Source: Owenia fusiformis (lineage: Eukaryota; Annelida; Polychaeta; Sabellida; Oweniidae). From it: a DNA stretch of 64,000 bases. Numbering within the stretch: the first letter of the stretch is position 1; each line of letters begins with the position of its first letter. Under the pieces are notes generated by a model. That model worked only from the letters and a program-made list of their open reading frames with translations, searched no databases and was not told the DNA's origin. Both the position numbers and the translations under genes were made by a program. The DNA lies in assembly GCA_903813345.2 (NCBI GenBank), contig CAIIXF020000012.1:17044020-17108019 (forward strand). Direction: 5' to 3'. This document shows positions 33,362 through 45,336 of this stretch, piece by piece.

Positions 33362-34690
33362 AAGTTAAGATGTGAAATTTTTAACCCTCATGTCTGCAAC
33401 CTTTTTTATAACACTAAGTCACAAGGGGAGGGGTCATTTGGACTTCCTCTGCGATTTTCATTACTTCTCTGATTTCATTATTGTTGATATCCTTGTGACC
33501 TTATTCAATTACCTCTTTAGAAAAGTTTTTTTTCAAAAGTAGGTCAAACCGAGGTCAGTGTGAAGGGGATGTAAATTTTTGACATTTTGTGATGAATTGT
33601 CAATGTTCCTTCACAATATTTTTTGAAGATATTGAATTGAAGATATACAATTTAAAAGATAGGAGGTATCGCGAAATCCCAATGAAATCAATGTAAGGTG
33701 AAACTAAATGGTAAACAATTTCAGGTTCAGCTTCTGACTTGACCAATCAGTGATTTAGTATGCAGATTTATGAATTTATGCCTTGGCATTGTCCCAATAT
33801 AATTTTGGTCCAAGATGTTGCCTAGCAACAACCTAGCAGGATCACAAACGTCGAAATGGACCTGAAGCATGTTATTCAAAGTGCTGTAAAATTGTGACTA
33901 TCAGTCTGATGGTCATGAAATAAAGTAGGATGGTACAAAATTGAATGATGTACAAATGTGTGAAACATATGAAATAGCAGGGAGCCGAGCCGGTTCCGTT
34001 TTAATTTATGATTTATTTATCTGGCGATTTTTAAAGTATTCAATAAAATGACACTGTGGCCAGCTTTTTTCAAATGGAGTTCACAGTATTCCAGATGAAA
34101 TCACCTCTAGCCAAGTATTGGCTAGAGACTCGAGTAAATACAACATGTTTTTAGACCTCTCAATATTATAGTTATATAAAGGAATTTTCGGTTGATTTTA
34201 AAAAAGTATTCAAAAAATTAAAACAAAATCCCCCCAAAATAGATAAAAATCAAGATCAACCTTTTATTTCATTAACAAGATACTTTTTTAAAATCAACCA
34301 AAATTTCCTTTGTACGATTATAATATTGAGAGACCTAAACATGTTGTGTTTATCTTGTTTTGTTCCAATGAGGTTCGGAAAGATGTTTCATTTCATTCTT
34401 GAAACATGATACCAAGAACAAAACAAGTGTTTGATGTGTTTTCTAAAACAATGTAGATGAAAGTATATACAGTATATATTTTTCAAATTATATTGCTACC
34501 ATTCAAAAGGTGACCATTAAATTCACTGTAAATTGACGATGTATTAAATTTTTAGGTTTTTTATGACTTGTTTAAGAGAAACGTGTGTTCAAAAAGTTCT
34601 CCATATCGATACCACTCCTTTGCTAATTGGCCAATTTGTCCAAATAAGGCAGGTGGCAAATTGAGCCAAGTTTTAGGTATGTGCATTTTT
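33362..34690 (+). other. 3' UTR and flank of unit D
   Basis: It matches 8437-9765. AATAAA is at 33919-33924. The AATCA target used in unit B is empty at 33744-33750. A PalA foldback lies at about 34135-34350. Confidence 0.6.
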
Positions 34691-35614
34691 ATCCCATCGA
34701 ACGAAGTTCGGAGGGATATAGGGAACGCCTCCATCCGTCCGTCCGTACGTACGTACGTACGTACGTCTGGCCAATAACTCAAATACCGTTGGCCCGATTT
34801 TGTTCATATTTTGTACACATATACCTTATGGGGGTAGAAGTTCTGCTCAAAAGCCGATTTTCAAAATGGCCGCTCATTTCAAAATGGCGGCCATTTTAGT
34901 GATGATTTTACAGTAATTTAGGTGCAACATGTAAAACTGCAATAGCAATATGTTTTAAATGTAAAAAAATTATAAAGGACATTAATAATGCTACAAATGT
35001 AGATATTAAAGAAGCACATGGCAGCCATCTTGAAAAATGGCGACCTTTACTCGTCATTTTACGATTTTTGCTGTAACTCAAAAAATAGTGGAGCGATTTT
35101 GTTCATATTTGGTATGTGAATACTATAAGCATTGCACACTGTCTAAAGACACTTTTGGTAGAAGGCGGCCATTTTGAAAAATGGCCGCCATTTAATGTAT
35201 TTTACAATAACTCGAAAAGTAGTGGAGCGATTTTGTTCATATTTGGTATGTGAATACTATAAGCATGGCACACTGTCCTATGACACTTTTGGTAGAAGGC
35301 GGCCATTTTGAAATAAATTTGAAAAATGGCCGCCATTTTAACATATTTTACCATAACTCGAAAAGTAGTGGAGCGATTGTGTTCATTTTTGGTATGTGAA
35401 TACTTTAAGCATGGCACACTGTCCTATGACACTTTCGGTAGAAGGCGGCCATTTTGAAAACAATTTTTCTGATGACAACTTGGCTCGTGAGCAACCATTT
35501 TGAAAATGGTGGCCTTTCTGGTGTGTTGTTTTATGATATTTGCGCTTCGTTTGTAAAAATGCCAGCCATTTCTGTTCGATGGGATTTGCTACGCTTTTGC
35601 GTTGCCGTTGTTCT
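34691..35614. mobile_element. GGCGGCCATTTT-rich element, full copy (unit D flank)
   Basis: It has the same ends and three internal repeats as 20013-20940. The ACGT run at 34744-34767 is longer here (ACGTACGTACGTACGTACGT). Confidence 0.75.
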
Positions 35615-35853
35615 GGTTTGGAGAGAGGTTATCAGACTTTTTGAAATGTTAACTATATTTTCATTATTTTAATGTTATAGTCTTAAATTATTTTGTGGGC
35701 CGTTGTTGTTCAATGGTCAGCATCTGTTACAAATGACAAGTGGTGACATTTTGCAAGTCATGCCTTGTTACTTAAATCAAGGGTTTCATTAGCAGCTGCT
35801 AACAGGTGATTTTCACCAGTTTTCACTAAATCACCTGTTGTTTTTAGGGACTA

Positions 35854-35960
35854 ATGCTGGGTTCAAACCATTTAAATGTGGATATTGTGATGAATCTTTT
35901 AATCAAACAAAGGATTTTAGAAAACATTTAAAGCTATGCAAATCTAAGAAAGATAAATAA
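35854..35960 (+). pseudogene. Zinc-finger remnant, unit 14 only
   Basis: Sequence equal to the upstream flank of a unit (ending TTTTTAGGGACT) joins directly to the last finger (GFKPFKCGYCDESF) and the normal stop. Everything between, about 2.4 kb in the other units, has been deleted. It is the scar of a lost gene. Confidence 0.85.
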
Positions 35961-36674
35961 AAGTTAAGATGTGAAATTTTTAACCCTCATGTCTGCAACC
36001 TTTTTTTATAACACTAAGTCACAAGGGGAGGTGTCATTTGGACTACCTCTGCGATTTTTTATTACTTCTCTGATTTCATTATTGATTTTGTTGTGACCTT
36101 ATTCAATTACCTCTTTAGAAAAGTTTTTTTTCAAAAGTAGGTAAGGTCAAACCGAGGTCAATGTGAAGGGGATGTAAATTTTTGACATTTTGTGATAAAT
36201 TGTCAATGTTCTTTCACAATATTTTTTTGTGCCAAAATATACTTCGCTGCCTCATAGAATAATCTATTATCTTTCAAATGAAACTAAAATAATGGTAAAA
36301 GCTTTTCAAGAACTGAAGTTATACACTTTAAAAGATAACAGGTATCGCGAATGAAGTCAATGTAATGTGAAATTGAATAGTAAACAATTTCAGGTTCAAC
36401 TTCTTTTTGTCTTCAGCATTCATATTTCAAGATGTACAACACATGCCAATCAGTGATTTAGTATGCAAATGTATGAATGTATGACTTGGCATTGTCTCAA
36501 TATAATTTTGGTCAATGATGTTGCCTAGCAACCACCTAGCAGGGGCACAAACGTCGAAATGGTGAAATTGAAAAATTTGGGGGTTTTGGAGAATAAAAAA
36601 CAAATCTAAAACTTTGAAGAAGGTTTCATCATTACTCACCCTACATGAACCAAAACAAATGAAAACAACATATT
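35961..36674 (+). other. 3' flank of the deleted unit
   Basis: It follows 8437-8960 with more divergence and then diverges at about 36560. No gene was seen. Confidence 0.5.
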
Positions 36675-37110
36675 ATCAGGATTCATACTGGAGAAAACCC
36701 TTTCTAATTTGAACGTTGTGAGAAATGTTTCACGCAAGTTACTGTTTGAAAATCCATTTAAAAAGGCATTCTTGAGAAAAACCTTTTAGATGTGAATATT
36801 GCAAGAAATGTTTTTCTGCAGCACCATATTTGAAAAGGCATTTCAAAATTCATTCTGACCATAATCCATTTTAATTTGAACATTGTGAGAAATGTTTCCC
36901 AGGAGAAAAAAGCTTAATAGATCATGTACGAAACACATACAGGTGAAAAGCGGTTTAATTTGCTTTAAAAGTCCTGTAACATTAGCACAACATTCTTATA
37001 TTCATACTGGGTTCAAACCGTTTAAATGTGGATATTGTGATGAATGTTTTAATCAAACTCATGATTTGAGAAAACATTCTAAGGTATACAAATCTAAGAG
37101 AGATAAATAA
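36675..37110 (+). pseudogene. Zinc-finger remnant, units 8-10 and 13-14
   Basis: Finger coding with stops (the finger Cys in FKC lost to TAA-type changes near 36703 and 36872), a frameshift in the HVRTH segment near 36930, and an internal deletion joining unit 11 to unit 13. The last two fingers stay open to 37110. It belongs to an older subfamily than A, B, D and E. Confidence 0.82.
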
Positions 37111-37137
37111 AAGTTAAGATGTGAACTTTTTAGATTA

Positions 37138-37400
37138 AACCTTACAAATGTAAACATTGTGAAATGACTTTCTCTAGACCTTCGCATATGAAAGTTTATG
37201 TACAGACTCATACTGAAAATAAGCCATTTAAATGTGAACTGTGTGAAAAATCCTTTAAAAGTCCTGTAACATTAGCGCAACATTCTTATATTTATACGGA
37301 GTTCAAACCATTTAAATGTGGATATTGTGATAAATCTTTTAATCAAACAAATGATCTGAGAATACATTCTAAGGTATGCAAATCTAAGAAAGATAAATAA
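37138..37400 (+). pseudogene. Zinc-finger remnant, units 12-14
   Basis: It reads from PYKCKHCEMTF to the stop. Here unit 12 keeps both Cys that the intact genes have lost, although its first His is Tyr. This sequence and its 3' flank are the closest match to the 3' end of gene C. Confidence 0.82.
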
Positions 37401-39269
37401 AATTTCAGATGTGAAATTTTGTCTCATAAGATACAAGGATATAATATAAGGATGGGAATGATATGATAAGGATAAAAACTATCAGTCCTTTAAATTTCCA
37501 TTATTTTAGGAGTAAATGATCCAAGATTTTATGATTTATGGTGCAATTAATATATGACTGAAAATTTAATTCTGTTCATTGTTAAAAGACTGAAATTGCG
37601 TAGCGATTGAGGTCTTTGGCAACTTCCAGAACAAAATATGAGGTCATATATTTGCCACATATCATAAAATCGAGGTCTTTGTTACCATTCTTATATGATA
37701 AACAGACAAGAAAAACAACTTTTGGCATTTATCGATTAAAGCAGTCATACATACTCAAGTATAGACCAGTAAATCGATTGTTTTAGCTATTGTTACGTCA
37801 CGTATCATATTAGAATGCACAATAAACTGATACTTTCAGAATATTCATATAGCTTTCATGTAATTCTGTCCTGTGTGTGAACATTTATTTATGATAAGGG
37901 AAAAGAAGTTTCCCAGTAAATTATTTTGTATTGGAGAACATGTAAATTTGCTAATTGGCCAATTTGTGAATAAGGCAGGTGGCAAATTGAGCCACGTTTT
38001 AGGTATATGCATTTCTTCGGTTAGAGGTCATCAGGCTGAAATGTTAACTATATTTTCACTGTTTTTTATGTCACCGCCACATTTGATAACTTATTGTTGT
38101 AGTCTCTAATTATTTTGTGGGGCCATTGTTGCTGGATGGTCGGCATTTGTAACAAATGACAAGTGGTGACTTTTTCCAAGTCATGCCTTGTTACTTAAAT
38201 CAGGGGTTTCATAAGCAGGCAACAGGTGATTTTCACCAGTTGTTTTCACAAAATCACCTATTGTTTTTAGGGACTTTTCAACTTTTACATGTTAAATTTA
38301 TGATTTCTATTAATACGAATAAGCGCGTGTTGTTTTCCTTTAATTAGCCTGTTGTGAAAAACTCCAGTTAAACACCTGTAAATGTTGTTCGCAATTCTTG
38401 CAGTTGTTTTGTTGTGCATTCAAAAAAGATTCATCAAATTAATGGATATGCAGAACCCATTGTACTCAAATAATGATATTGTCATTTATATATGTAGCAA
38501 CCATCCTGTGACCAGCATTTGGTATTTGTAAGCGTGATTTATAAATTGTAAATCCAAATGCAACCAGGTACAACCAGGTACTTGTGGCTTATCATGTAAA
38601 TGTTTATGTCTATGATAATAAAATATACCTATTAAAGAATGCAAAAATATTGTTTTTGCTATCTCATTGAGATATTTGAAGGAATTGATTTGATGCTGAT
38701 CTATGTACAGGGGGTGAGTTCCCAATGATGTTAATTCTTTAATTATAATTCCCTCATAAATTTTTTCTAAAACTGCCCCCCCCCCCATCAGCAGACTGAA
38801 AGCTGGCTATAGAGAGGCCAAACAGTCGTTTCTTAATTGCAATTATTACAAAATTGTTGTCACTATCAGTTATTTACATTTGAAGATAAAATGTAAAAAA
38901 TAAAATGAATGTTTTTGTGTCACTAAGAATCAATTCAGCGGCACTGTTGACTAAATATTCACATGATTAAAACATAGTACTCATTATTAATTGGCACTGG
39001 GATTCTTATACCACATAGAATTTTAGGAGATATTTTCCTCCATAAAACACAATTTTTGTCATAATTCAAATGAGCTAATATTTTATGGAAACAGAGAGTT
39101 CTGTTCTAGAAGGAATTTTCCAAAACGACTGTTGAACTTAATGATTAAAAACACCATAGCCTTTAAAAAGTGATACTTGTTCAAAAATCTGAAAAGTTGA
39201 TTGTAAATAAATGATAATACATATCAGTTAGGCCAGGGGTTGAATTGTTTTAAATTAAATTATTATTTC
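37401..39269 (+). other. Upstream intronic or 5' flank of unit E
   Basis: It resembles 23820-24380 and then the upstream flanks, closest to unit C. It contains a C-run near 38775 followed by an insertion of about 60 bp. No gene was seen. Confidence 0.5.
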
Positions 39270-39282
39270 TCTGTATTTCCAG
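39270..39282 (+). other. 3' splice acceptor of zinc-finger E
   Basis: TCTGTATTTCCAG is followed by TGCAGCTACACA. The ATG is 187 bp downstream. Confidence 0.75.
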
Positions 39283-39296
39283 TGCAGCTACACATT

Positions 39297-39426
39297 TAGT
39301 CCAGAAAGAATATATAACAACTGTAAATTCTGAAAGATTGGATTTTTAATCCACGGATTGCTAGTCCAGAAAGAATATATAACAACTGTGAATTCTGAAA
39401 GATTGGATTTTTAATCCACGGATTGA
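39297..39426 (+). repeat. 65-bp tandem repeat, 2 units, in the 5' UTR of E
   Basis: This is the same unit as at 22335-22529 in C (three units). Confidence 0.92.
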
Positions 39427-39469
39427 ATCATTTAAAGACTCATTGATTGAAAGACACTATCTAAAAAAT

Positions 39470-40984
39470 ATGGATCATGCAGCAATAGAGGATGATATGA
39501 AACTATCAAATGATGAACCAGCTATCAAAAAAGAAATTGAGGAGTCATTTGCTGAGGGGAATATTGCTATAAATGATGCAACATGGCCTTACATAATCAA
39601 ATATGATGATGTCAAACAAGAGGCAAACACAGTTGACTACAATGAATCAGATGTTAAACCAGAATTAGATTATATATGTGACAATATACAAGAAAATGAT
39701 AGTAAAAACAATGATTTCGACATTGACTCAGATTCTAATGTAAATGATGAAACAATTCAAACCAATATTTTTGATATTGAGAAGCCTAAGGAGAAACCAT
39801 TTAAATGTGAACACTGTGATAAATGTTTCAACCAACAAAATGGCTTGAGATCTCATATCAGAACTCATACCAGAGAGAAGCCTCTTAATTGCAAATATTG
39901 TGGGAAATGTTTCAACAAACGATCATATTTGAAACTTCATATCAGAACTCACACTGGAGAGAAACCTTTCAAATGTGAATATTGTGAGAGGTCTTTCACA
40001 ATGAAACAAAATTGTGAGATCCATACACTTCTTCATTCTGGAGAGAAACCTTTTGAATGTGAATATTGCAAGAAATGTTTTATGACAGCATCATATTTGA
40101 AAAGACATATAAAAATTCATACTGGACACAAGCTGTTAAAATGTGAACATTGTGAGAAGTGTTTCACACATAGATCAACTTTGAAACAGCATATCATGAC
40201 TCATACTGTTGAGAAACCCTTCAAATGTGAACATTGTGACAAATATTTCGCTCAAGAAAGATATTTGAAAGAACATATCAGGATTCATACTGGAGAGAAA
40301 CCCTACAAATGTAAACAGTGTGAGAAATGTTTTATCAGCCAATACAACTTAAAACAACACTTCAGGATTCATACTGGATCAAAACCATTCAAATGTGAAC
40401 ATTGTGGGAAATGTTTCACACGAAGTTATAGTTTGAAAATCCATTTAAAAAAGAGGCATTCTGGAAAGAAACCTTTTAAATGTGAATATTGCGAGAAAAG
40501 TTTTTCCATAGCATCATATTTGAAAAGGCATATCAAAATTCATTCTGTACACAATCCATTTAAATGTGAACATTGTGAGAAATGTTTCCCAGGAGAAAAA
40601 AGCTTTATAGATCATGTACGAACACATACAGGTGAAAAGCCATTCAAATGTGAACATTGCGGAAAATACTTTTCACAAAAAAAGAATTTTAATGCTCACT
40701 TACAGACTCACAATCAAGAAAAATGTTACAAAGGTGAACATTGTGAAATTACTTTCTCCAGACCTTCACATATGAAAGTTGATGTTCAGACTCATACTGA
40801 AAATAAACCATTTAAATGTGAACATTGTGACATATGCTTTAAAAGTCCCCTAACATTAGCACAACATTCTTATATCCATGCTTGGTTCAAACCATTTAAA
40901 TGTGGATATTGTGATGAATCTTTTAATCAAACAAAGGATTTGAGAAAACATTTAAAGCTATGCAAATCTAAGAAAGATAAATAA
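39470..40984 (+). CDS. Zinc-finger protein E, intact, 14 C2H2 units
   Basis: It has 504 residues from the first ATG; a longer frame would need a TTG start. Residues 1-112 are acidic with IKKE (19-22), one VKQE unit (48-51, variant TVDY) and VKPE (62-65). Fingers start at Cys113. Unit 12 is degenerate, unit 14 is C2HC, and the last linker has Trp (AWFKP) where the other copies have Gly. Its 5' UTR resembles C, its fingers 5-7 resemble A and D (His/Gln, Gln, Asn), and its array length resembles B, so E is a mosaic. Likely a nuclear DNA-binding regulator; target unknown. Confidence 0.88.
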   Translation: MDHAAIEDDMKLSNDEPAIKKEIEESFAEGNIAINDATWPYIIKYDDVKQEANTVDYNESDVKPELDYICDNIQENDSKNNDFDIDSDSNVNDETIQTNIFDIEKPKEKPFKCEHCDKCFNQQNGLRSHIRTHTREKPLNCKYCGKCFNKRSYLKLHIRTHTGEKPFKCEYCERSFTMKQNCEIHTLLHSGEKPFECEYCKKCFMTASYLKRHIKIHTGHKLLKCEHCEKCFTHRSTLKQHIMTHTVEKPFKCEHCDKYFAQERYLKEHIRIHTGEKPYKCKQCEKCFISQYNLKQHFRIHTGSKPFKCEHCGKCFTRSYSLKIHLKKRHSGKKPFKCEYCEKSFSIASYLKRHIKIHSVHNPFKCEHCEKCFPGEKSFIDHVRTHTGEKPFKCEHCGKYFSQKKNFNAHLQTHNQEKCYKGEHCEITFSRPSHMKVDVQTHTENKPFKCEHCDICFKSPLTLAQHSYIHAWFKPFKCGYCDESFNQTKDLRKHLKLCKSKKDK

Positions 40985-41355
40985 AAGTTAAGATGTGAAA
41001 TTTTTAACCCTCATGTCTGCAACCTTTTTTATAACACTAAGTCACAAGGGGAGGGGTCATTTGGACTTCCTCTGCGATTTTTCATTCTCTGATTTCATTA
41101 TTGTTGATATCCTTGTGACCTTATTCAATTACCTCTTTAGAATTTTTTTTTTCAAAAGTAGGTCAAACTGAGGTCAGTGTGAAGGGGATGTAAATTTTTG
41201 ACATTTTGTGATGAATTGTCAATGTTCCTTCACAATATTTTTTTGAAGATATTGAATTGAAGATATACAATTTAAAAGATAGGAGGTATCGCGAAATCCC
41301 AATGAAATCAATGTAAGGTGAAACTAAATGGTAAACAATTTCAGGTTCAACTTTT
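40985..41355 (+). other. 3' UTR of gene E
   Basis: It follows the common 3' flank up to TTTCAGGTTCAACTT and then leaves it. The usual distal AATAAA is missing; the nearest is at 41423-41428 in the relic that follows. Confidence 0.5.
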
Positions 41356-41560
41356 ACACCGGTACCAGTCACCAGTGGCATGTTATTTGTAATCTATTTA
41401 TGTTAATGTTTATACCTTGAAAAATAAAATATACCAGGTACCTGTACCTATTTAAAATGCTAAAATACTGTTTGTACTTATACATACTATATCCAATTAA
41501 ATATATTGAGGAAATGGTTAGAATGATGCTGCTACTATGTACAGGATGTGCCAAAATGTA
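41356..41560 (+). repeat. Diverged relic of a unit's upstream flank
   Basis: Motifs in order (ATGTTAATGTTTAT, AATAAAATATACC, TGTACAGG) match about 15505-15640 upstream of unit B. It marks the eroded right edge of the tandem array. Confidence 0.6.
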
Positions 41561-42240
41561 GTTTTCAGCATTCTATTCAATGCAAAAGTTTTACACCGAT
41601 GTTAGTTTTCTAAGGATAGTTTATTTCATATTATTCACATACTAGTATACAAAACAGTATAACAGTGTTACATATATGAAATCCAAGCACGGTGTTAGTC
41701 ATGCTTCAAATACAGATTGACATATTATATTATTAAGTGTGAAGAAAGAAAGACATAGATACGACGTTAGATACTGTGCATTTTACTGCATCTTTACATG
41801 CGTACTTACTTTTAGAACCGCGATATCTCAACATATTCTATATTTTTATCAAAAAACTATATCATTTCGATTAAAATTCAGTCTGTAAGAAGTATAAATT
41901 CATAAATATACCCCTTCCTACATACAATTAATTTCATTTAATTTGAACTTGAAATAAAGTCCAAAAATGATTTAGTATTCCCAGATTTGAAGCAGTATAT
42001 ATTGAGATAAACATCATTTTATCACCGCAACCCCAAGTGAAGCATTTACAAAATAAGACGTTACCGTACGCCGTTAGCGTATTATATGTTCACCTTTATT
42101 ATTCATTGCTTTAAATAAATAAAACTTAATTTTCGAGTTAAAATAAATTACAGAAAATACATTTAAATTAACAATCCTTATAAATCTGTAAATCTCCTGC
42201 TCATCTTTATCGGCGTCATGCTAGCGCATGTCTTCCCAAC
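41561..42240. other. AT-rich intergenic DNA, nothing recognised
   Basis: No ORF, repeat or RNA was recognised. Confidence 0.5.
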
Positions 42241-42350
42241 CCCGCCCACCCCGAGCCGGTGCACTAGAAAAGCTCACCCGCTCAATGTTCTTTCCGGAAT
42301 CTATGATGTCATGATCAGGCCAGTCATTGGTAGCCGTCTCGTTTTATAAG
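42241..42350 (+). promoter_or_regulatory. Promoter-like GC-rich cluster
   Basis: CCCGCCCACCCC (Sp/KLF-like, 42241), TTCCGGAA (ETS-like, 42292), GATGTCAT (CRE-like, 42304), an inverted CCAAT (ATTGG, 42326) and TTTATAAG (42343) fall within 110 bp in an AT-rich region. The order would fit a promoter on the + strand. No exon was found downstream before the 42536 element, so the gene it would serve is unknown. Confidence 0.35.
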
Positions 42351-42535
42351 CAATTTGTTTTGGTGTCTTATGGTGGCGTTTCAGTATTAGTACTCTTCTC
42401 TCTACTCACAACCTATTCGAATATTTTGGCCTAACGATCGTTAGGGTGAAATAATTTTCACAATACTGATGAGAAAACATATCCAAATACATTTATCAAA
42501 AAATGATATTGATTCCTTTAGGCCTATGTCAAAAA

Positions 42536-44636
42536 GGTTTCCGGACAACTCGGACCCAGGACAAGTCGGACCCTGGACAACTCGGACCCAAGACATCTCG
42601 GACCCAAGACAACTCGGACCCAAGACAACTCGGACCACTTTTTAAAATAATGATTTTTATCATTGTTTAGGGTTTTTTAGTCTTTGTTTTATGCTTATTA
42701 AAGGGTGACGCATATCGTTTAGCAAATCGAACGCTCGTTTCTGGTGTTGCTCACCGTTTAGTATAAAAGGCCCGATCCCGGAATAATACTCAAGGGTTCA
42801 CAGGTTCGAGTCGTTGTGTCAACACCTCTAACTGTTATATAGCATAAGTATATTATAGATCGTCACACATTTATAAAAGGGTGATTTTTATTTTGACAAA
42901 TCAATTCCACATTTATGGGTGAAGTTTCAGGATCTTCTATTTGTGTATAATAAGGAAAAATTGGCATCTAAATTTCCCCATAACGTAATAGCACACAGCT
43001 TGGCATATGAAATATCCTACAAATGAAACAAAGCAAGACAAACCGGTTTCTAATACAAGAATTTATATTGGCTGTTGTACATGCATTATGTGAACGCAAT
43101 CACTCTTTGGATAACGTTTTCAAAATCATTATAAACGGATTACTTTATCTCAAAGGCAATTTCAATAAACTGGATTTTACAGAACTCCCCTTATTTCTTA
43201 AAAATGGACTGATCCAGTTGATTCGCCTGGAGCCGCCATATTGTTTTTATGCGGGATGCTAATCGGAACCCTTTAAATATAGTTAATGAAAACACAGAAT
43301 GAAATCCTGTGCTAATTAGAAGCTATTGAAGCTATAAACCCAAGACAACTCGGACCACTTTCTGAAATGTTAGTTTTTGTAAGGTACTTTTTTGTTTTCA
43401 TGATATGGGATTATTTGTAAATGTTTAGCATGACATGGTTTAGATATTTTGTGAGTTTATATTTTGTGTTTACATGTAAAGATGAACAAGATGTTTCAAT
43501 TAACTTATTTGATGAGAGTTGAGAATACAACTTGTTATATAGAGGTGTTAATGAGTCTTTTCATACAGTTAATACCAACTCATATGGAAAATCACTAAGG
43601 AATTAAAACAATAATAATTTTAATCCTAATCTCATTATCTCATTTACAGTCACCACCGTGAAGTCATATTATTAATATCACTGAAAGACCTATGTCACAT
43701 AGAGATCAATGAAAGAGTTTGTATTCTGTTAATCCTAAAGTTTTTTTGATAATTTAATCTTAATCTCACAGAAATATTGAGGAATGTGTTTGTATTCTGT
43801 AAATCCTCATTTTTATCATTTAATTAAGAAATATAGACTGAACAACAGTCGTTATATGGATGAATAAACCCCGCGGAGCAGGGCTAGGCATGAACGTGCT
43901 CTGTACCCAAAATGGCCGAAGGGAGTGAGGGGTCCGAGAGCTGTCTAGCCCTAAAGGGTTTATTCGTCGATATAATACCTGATCTGATAGTACGATCAGA
44001 ACATGAAAACTCACCAAATTATTAAGTTGATTTTAAACAATTACATCAAATAACACCATAAATATTTGAATTCAAAATATGTATAAAGTGTCAGACTAGT
44101 CGACTAAACATAAAATAAAAAAAATAAAAAAAACATATCACGATTAAAATCATAATTTCAAAAAGTGGTCCGAGTTGTCTTGGATCTTTAGCTTCAATAT
44201 TTTCTTCTTAATTCTCTCTAATTAAGTTCATTTTAAACAATAAAATTACATCAAATTAACACAATATTTGAATTCAAAATATATAATATGTCATACTAAA
44301 CATAAAATAAAAAAAATGAAAACCATATCATGATAAATATCATAATCTCAAAAAGTGGTCCGAGTTGTCTTGGGTCTTTAGCTTCAATATTTTCTTTTTA
44401 ACTATCATTAAATAATAAGTTGATTTAAAACAATTTCAATTCATCAAATTAACACAATAAATGAATGCAAAGTACATAATAAATGTCATCTAAACATAAA
44501 ACAAAAATTAAAACTCCATATTATGATGTTAATATCATCATTTCAAAAAGTGGTCCGAGTTGTCTTGGGTCCGAGTTGTCTTGGGTCTGAGATGTCTTGG
44601 GTCCGAGTTGTCCTGGGTCCGAGTTATCCAGTTACC
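42536..44636. mobile_element. 2.1-kb element with iterated 16-bp ends
   Basis: GTCAAAAA is duplicated exactly on both sides (42528-42535, 44637-44644). Each terminal inverted repeat is a tandem array of the 16-mer CGGACCCAAGACAACT: about five units on the left (42547-42632) and about four on the right (44557-44625). Single copies lie inside at 43337, 44167 and 44354. The right half has three direct repeats of about 150-190 bp, each ending in an iteron. A 79-codon ORF (43023-43262) has no recognisable domain. An 8-bp duplication fits hAT- or P-like insertion. Confidence 0.85.
43846..43978. mobile_element. Small inverted-repeat insertion inside the 2.1-kb element
   Basis: GATGAATAAACCCCGCGGAG faces CCTAAAGGGTTTATTCGTCG, with AGGGCTAG/CTAGCCCT inside. 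It is GC-richer than its surroundings. Ends and target duplication are unclear. Confidence 0.5.
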
Positions 44637-44644
44637 GTCAAAAA

Positions 44645-45328
44645 TACCATTTCATATCTGCTTTAAGATTCATTCTTTAAGTCATTCTTTTTCATGTCTA
44701 CATTATTTTCTAAAAATCCCATAAGTGCACATATTATTTCAGGAAAACTAAAGATTGTTACAATAATGTTTTATTTTTCTATAAGAATGGTTACCATTCT
44801 TATTATTTGGGAGAATTTGAACATTTTTCACCCATTTTTGCACTTTGAATCCATAATTACTTCACCAATTTATAACATATCATGAATCTTTTGGGAGATA
44901 TTGTATTTGATATTGTAAGGAATAGATTGGTAGGTCAATTGTACATGTTCCTTGTAATTTTGTCACCCCCATAGATCTGATTCTGCCTTAAATACCCCAA
45001 AAAGTGGGCTTAGTCATTACTGGGCCTTCAATGGCCTCACTTTTTAATTTCAGGCCAAGCGTGAACTCCCGTGCAGTCACGGACATCTAATACGTTCTTC
45101 GAACTGCCCTGGAACTATATCTATTTGAAATCCCAGAATTTCGCCAGAAACATTCTCTCTGACTGTGCGTGCAGTGATATATGAGACACTGCATGGGAGT
45201 TCGGCGCAAGCGGGGAAGTTTTTTTCTCTGACCTGAAATTTGGGCCCTCCCTTGTTGGTTCCCAGTTCCCAGATCCGCCCCTGGTTTTACAAGCGAATTG
45301 TGGTTTATTCACGAATCATCAGAGCTCT
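44645..45328. other. Intergenic DNA, nothing recognised
   Basis: It contains short ORFs only. The stretch 45230-45300 has CCCTCC/CCGCCCC patches like degraded MITE ends. Confidence 0.45.
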
Positions 45329-45336
45329 TACGAATC

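Larger units (their letters stand above)
25231..35370 (+). repeat. Segmental duplication block, copy 2 (unit D)
   Basis: It matches 1-10420. Copy-specific insertions are at 25660, 27095 and 28842, plus a short one near 27870-27940. Copy 2 lacks the segment equal to about 4848-5407, joined at 30334. Sequence of the shared parts is nearly identical, so the duplication is young. Confidence 0.9.

Noticed and set aside
33355-33365. AATAAA overlapping the stop codon of D as a poly(A) signal, also in A, B and E
   Set aside because: It falls on the stop itself; the distal conserved AATAAA is more plausible.
42785-42835. GGTTCGAGTCG, like a tRNA B box
   Set aside because: No A box or cloverleaf could be built around it.
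43023-43262. 79-codon ORF inside the iteron element as a transposase
   Set aside because: Too short, no catalytic motif visible; kept only as a remark.
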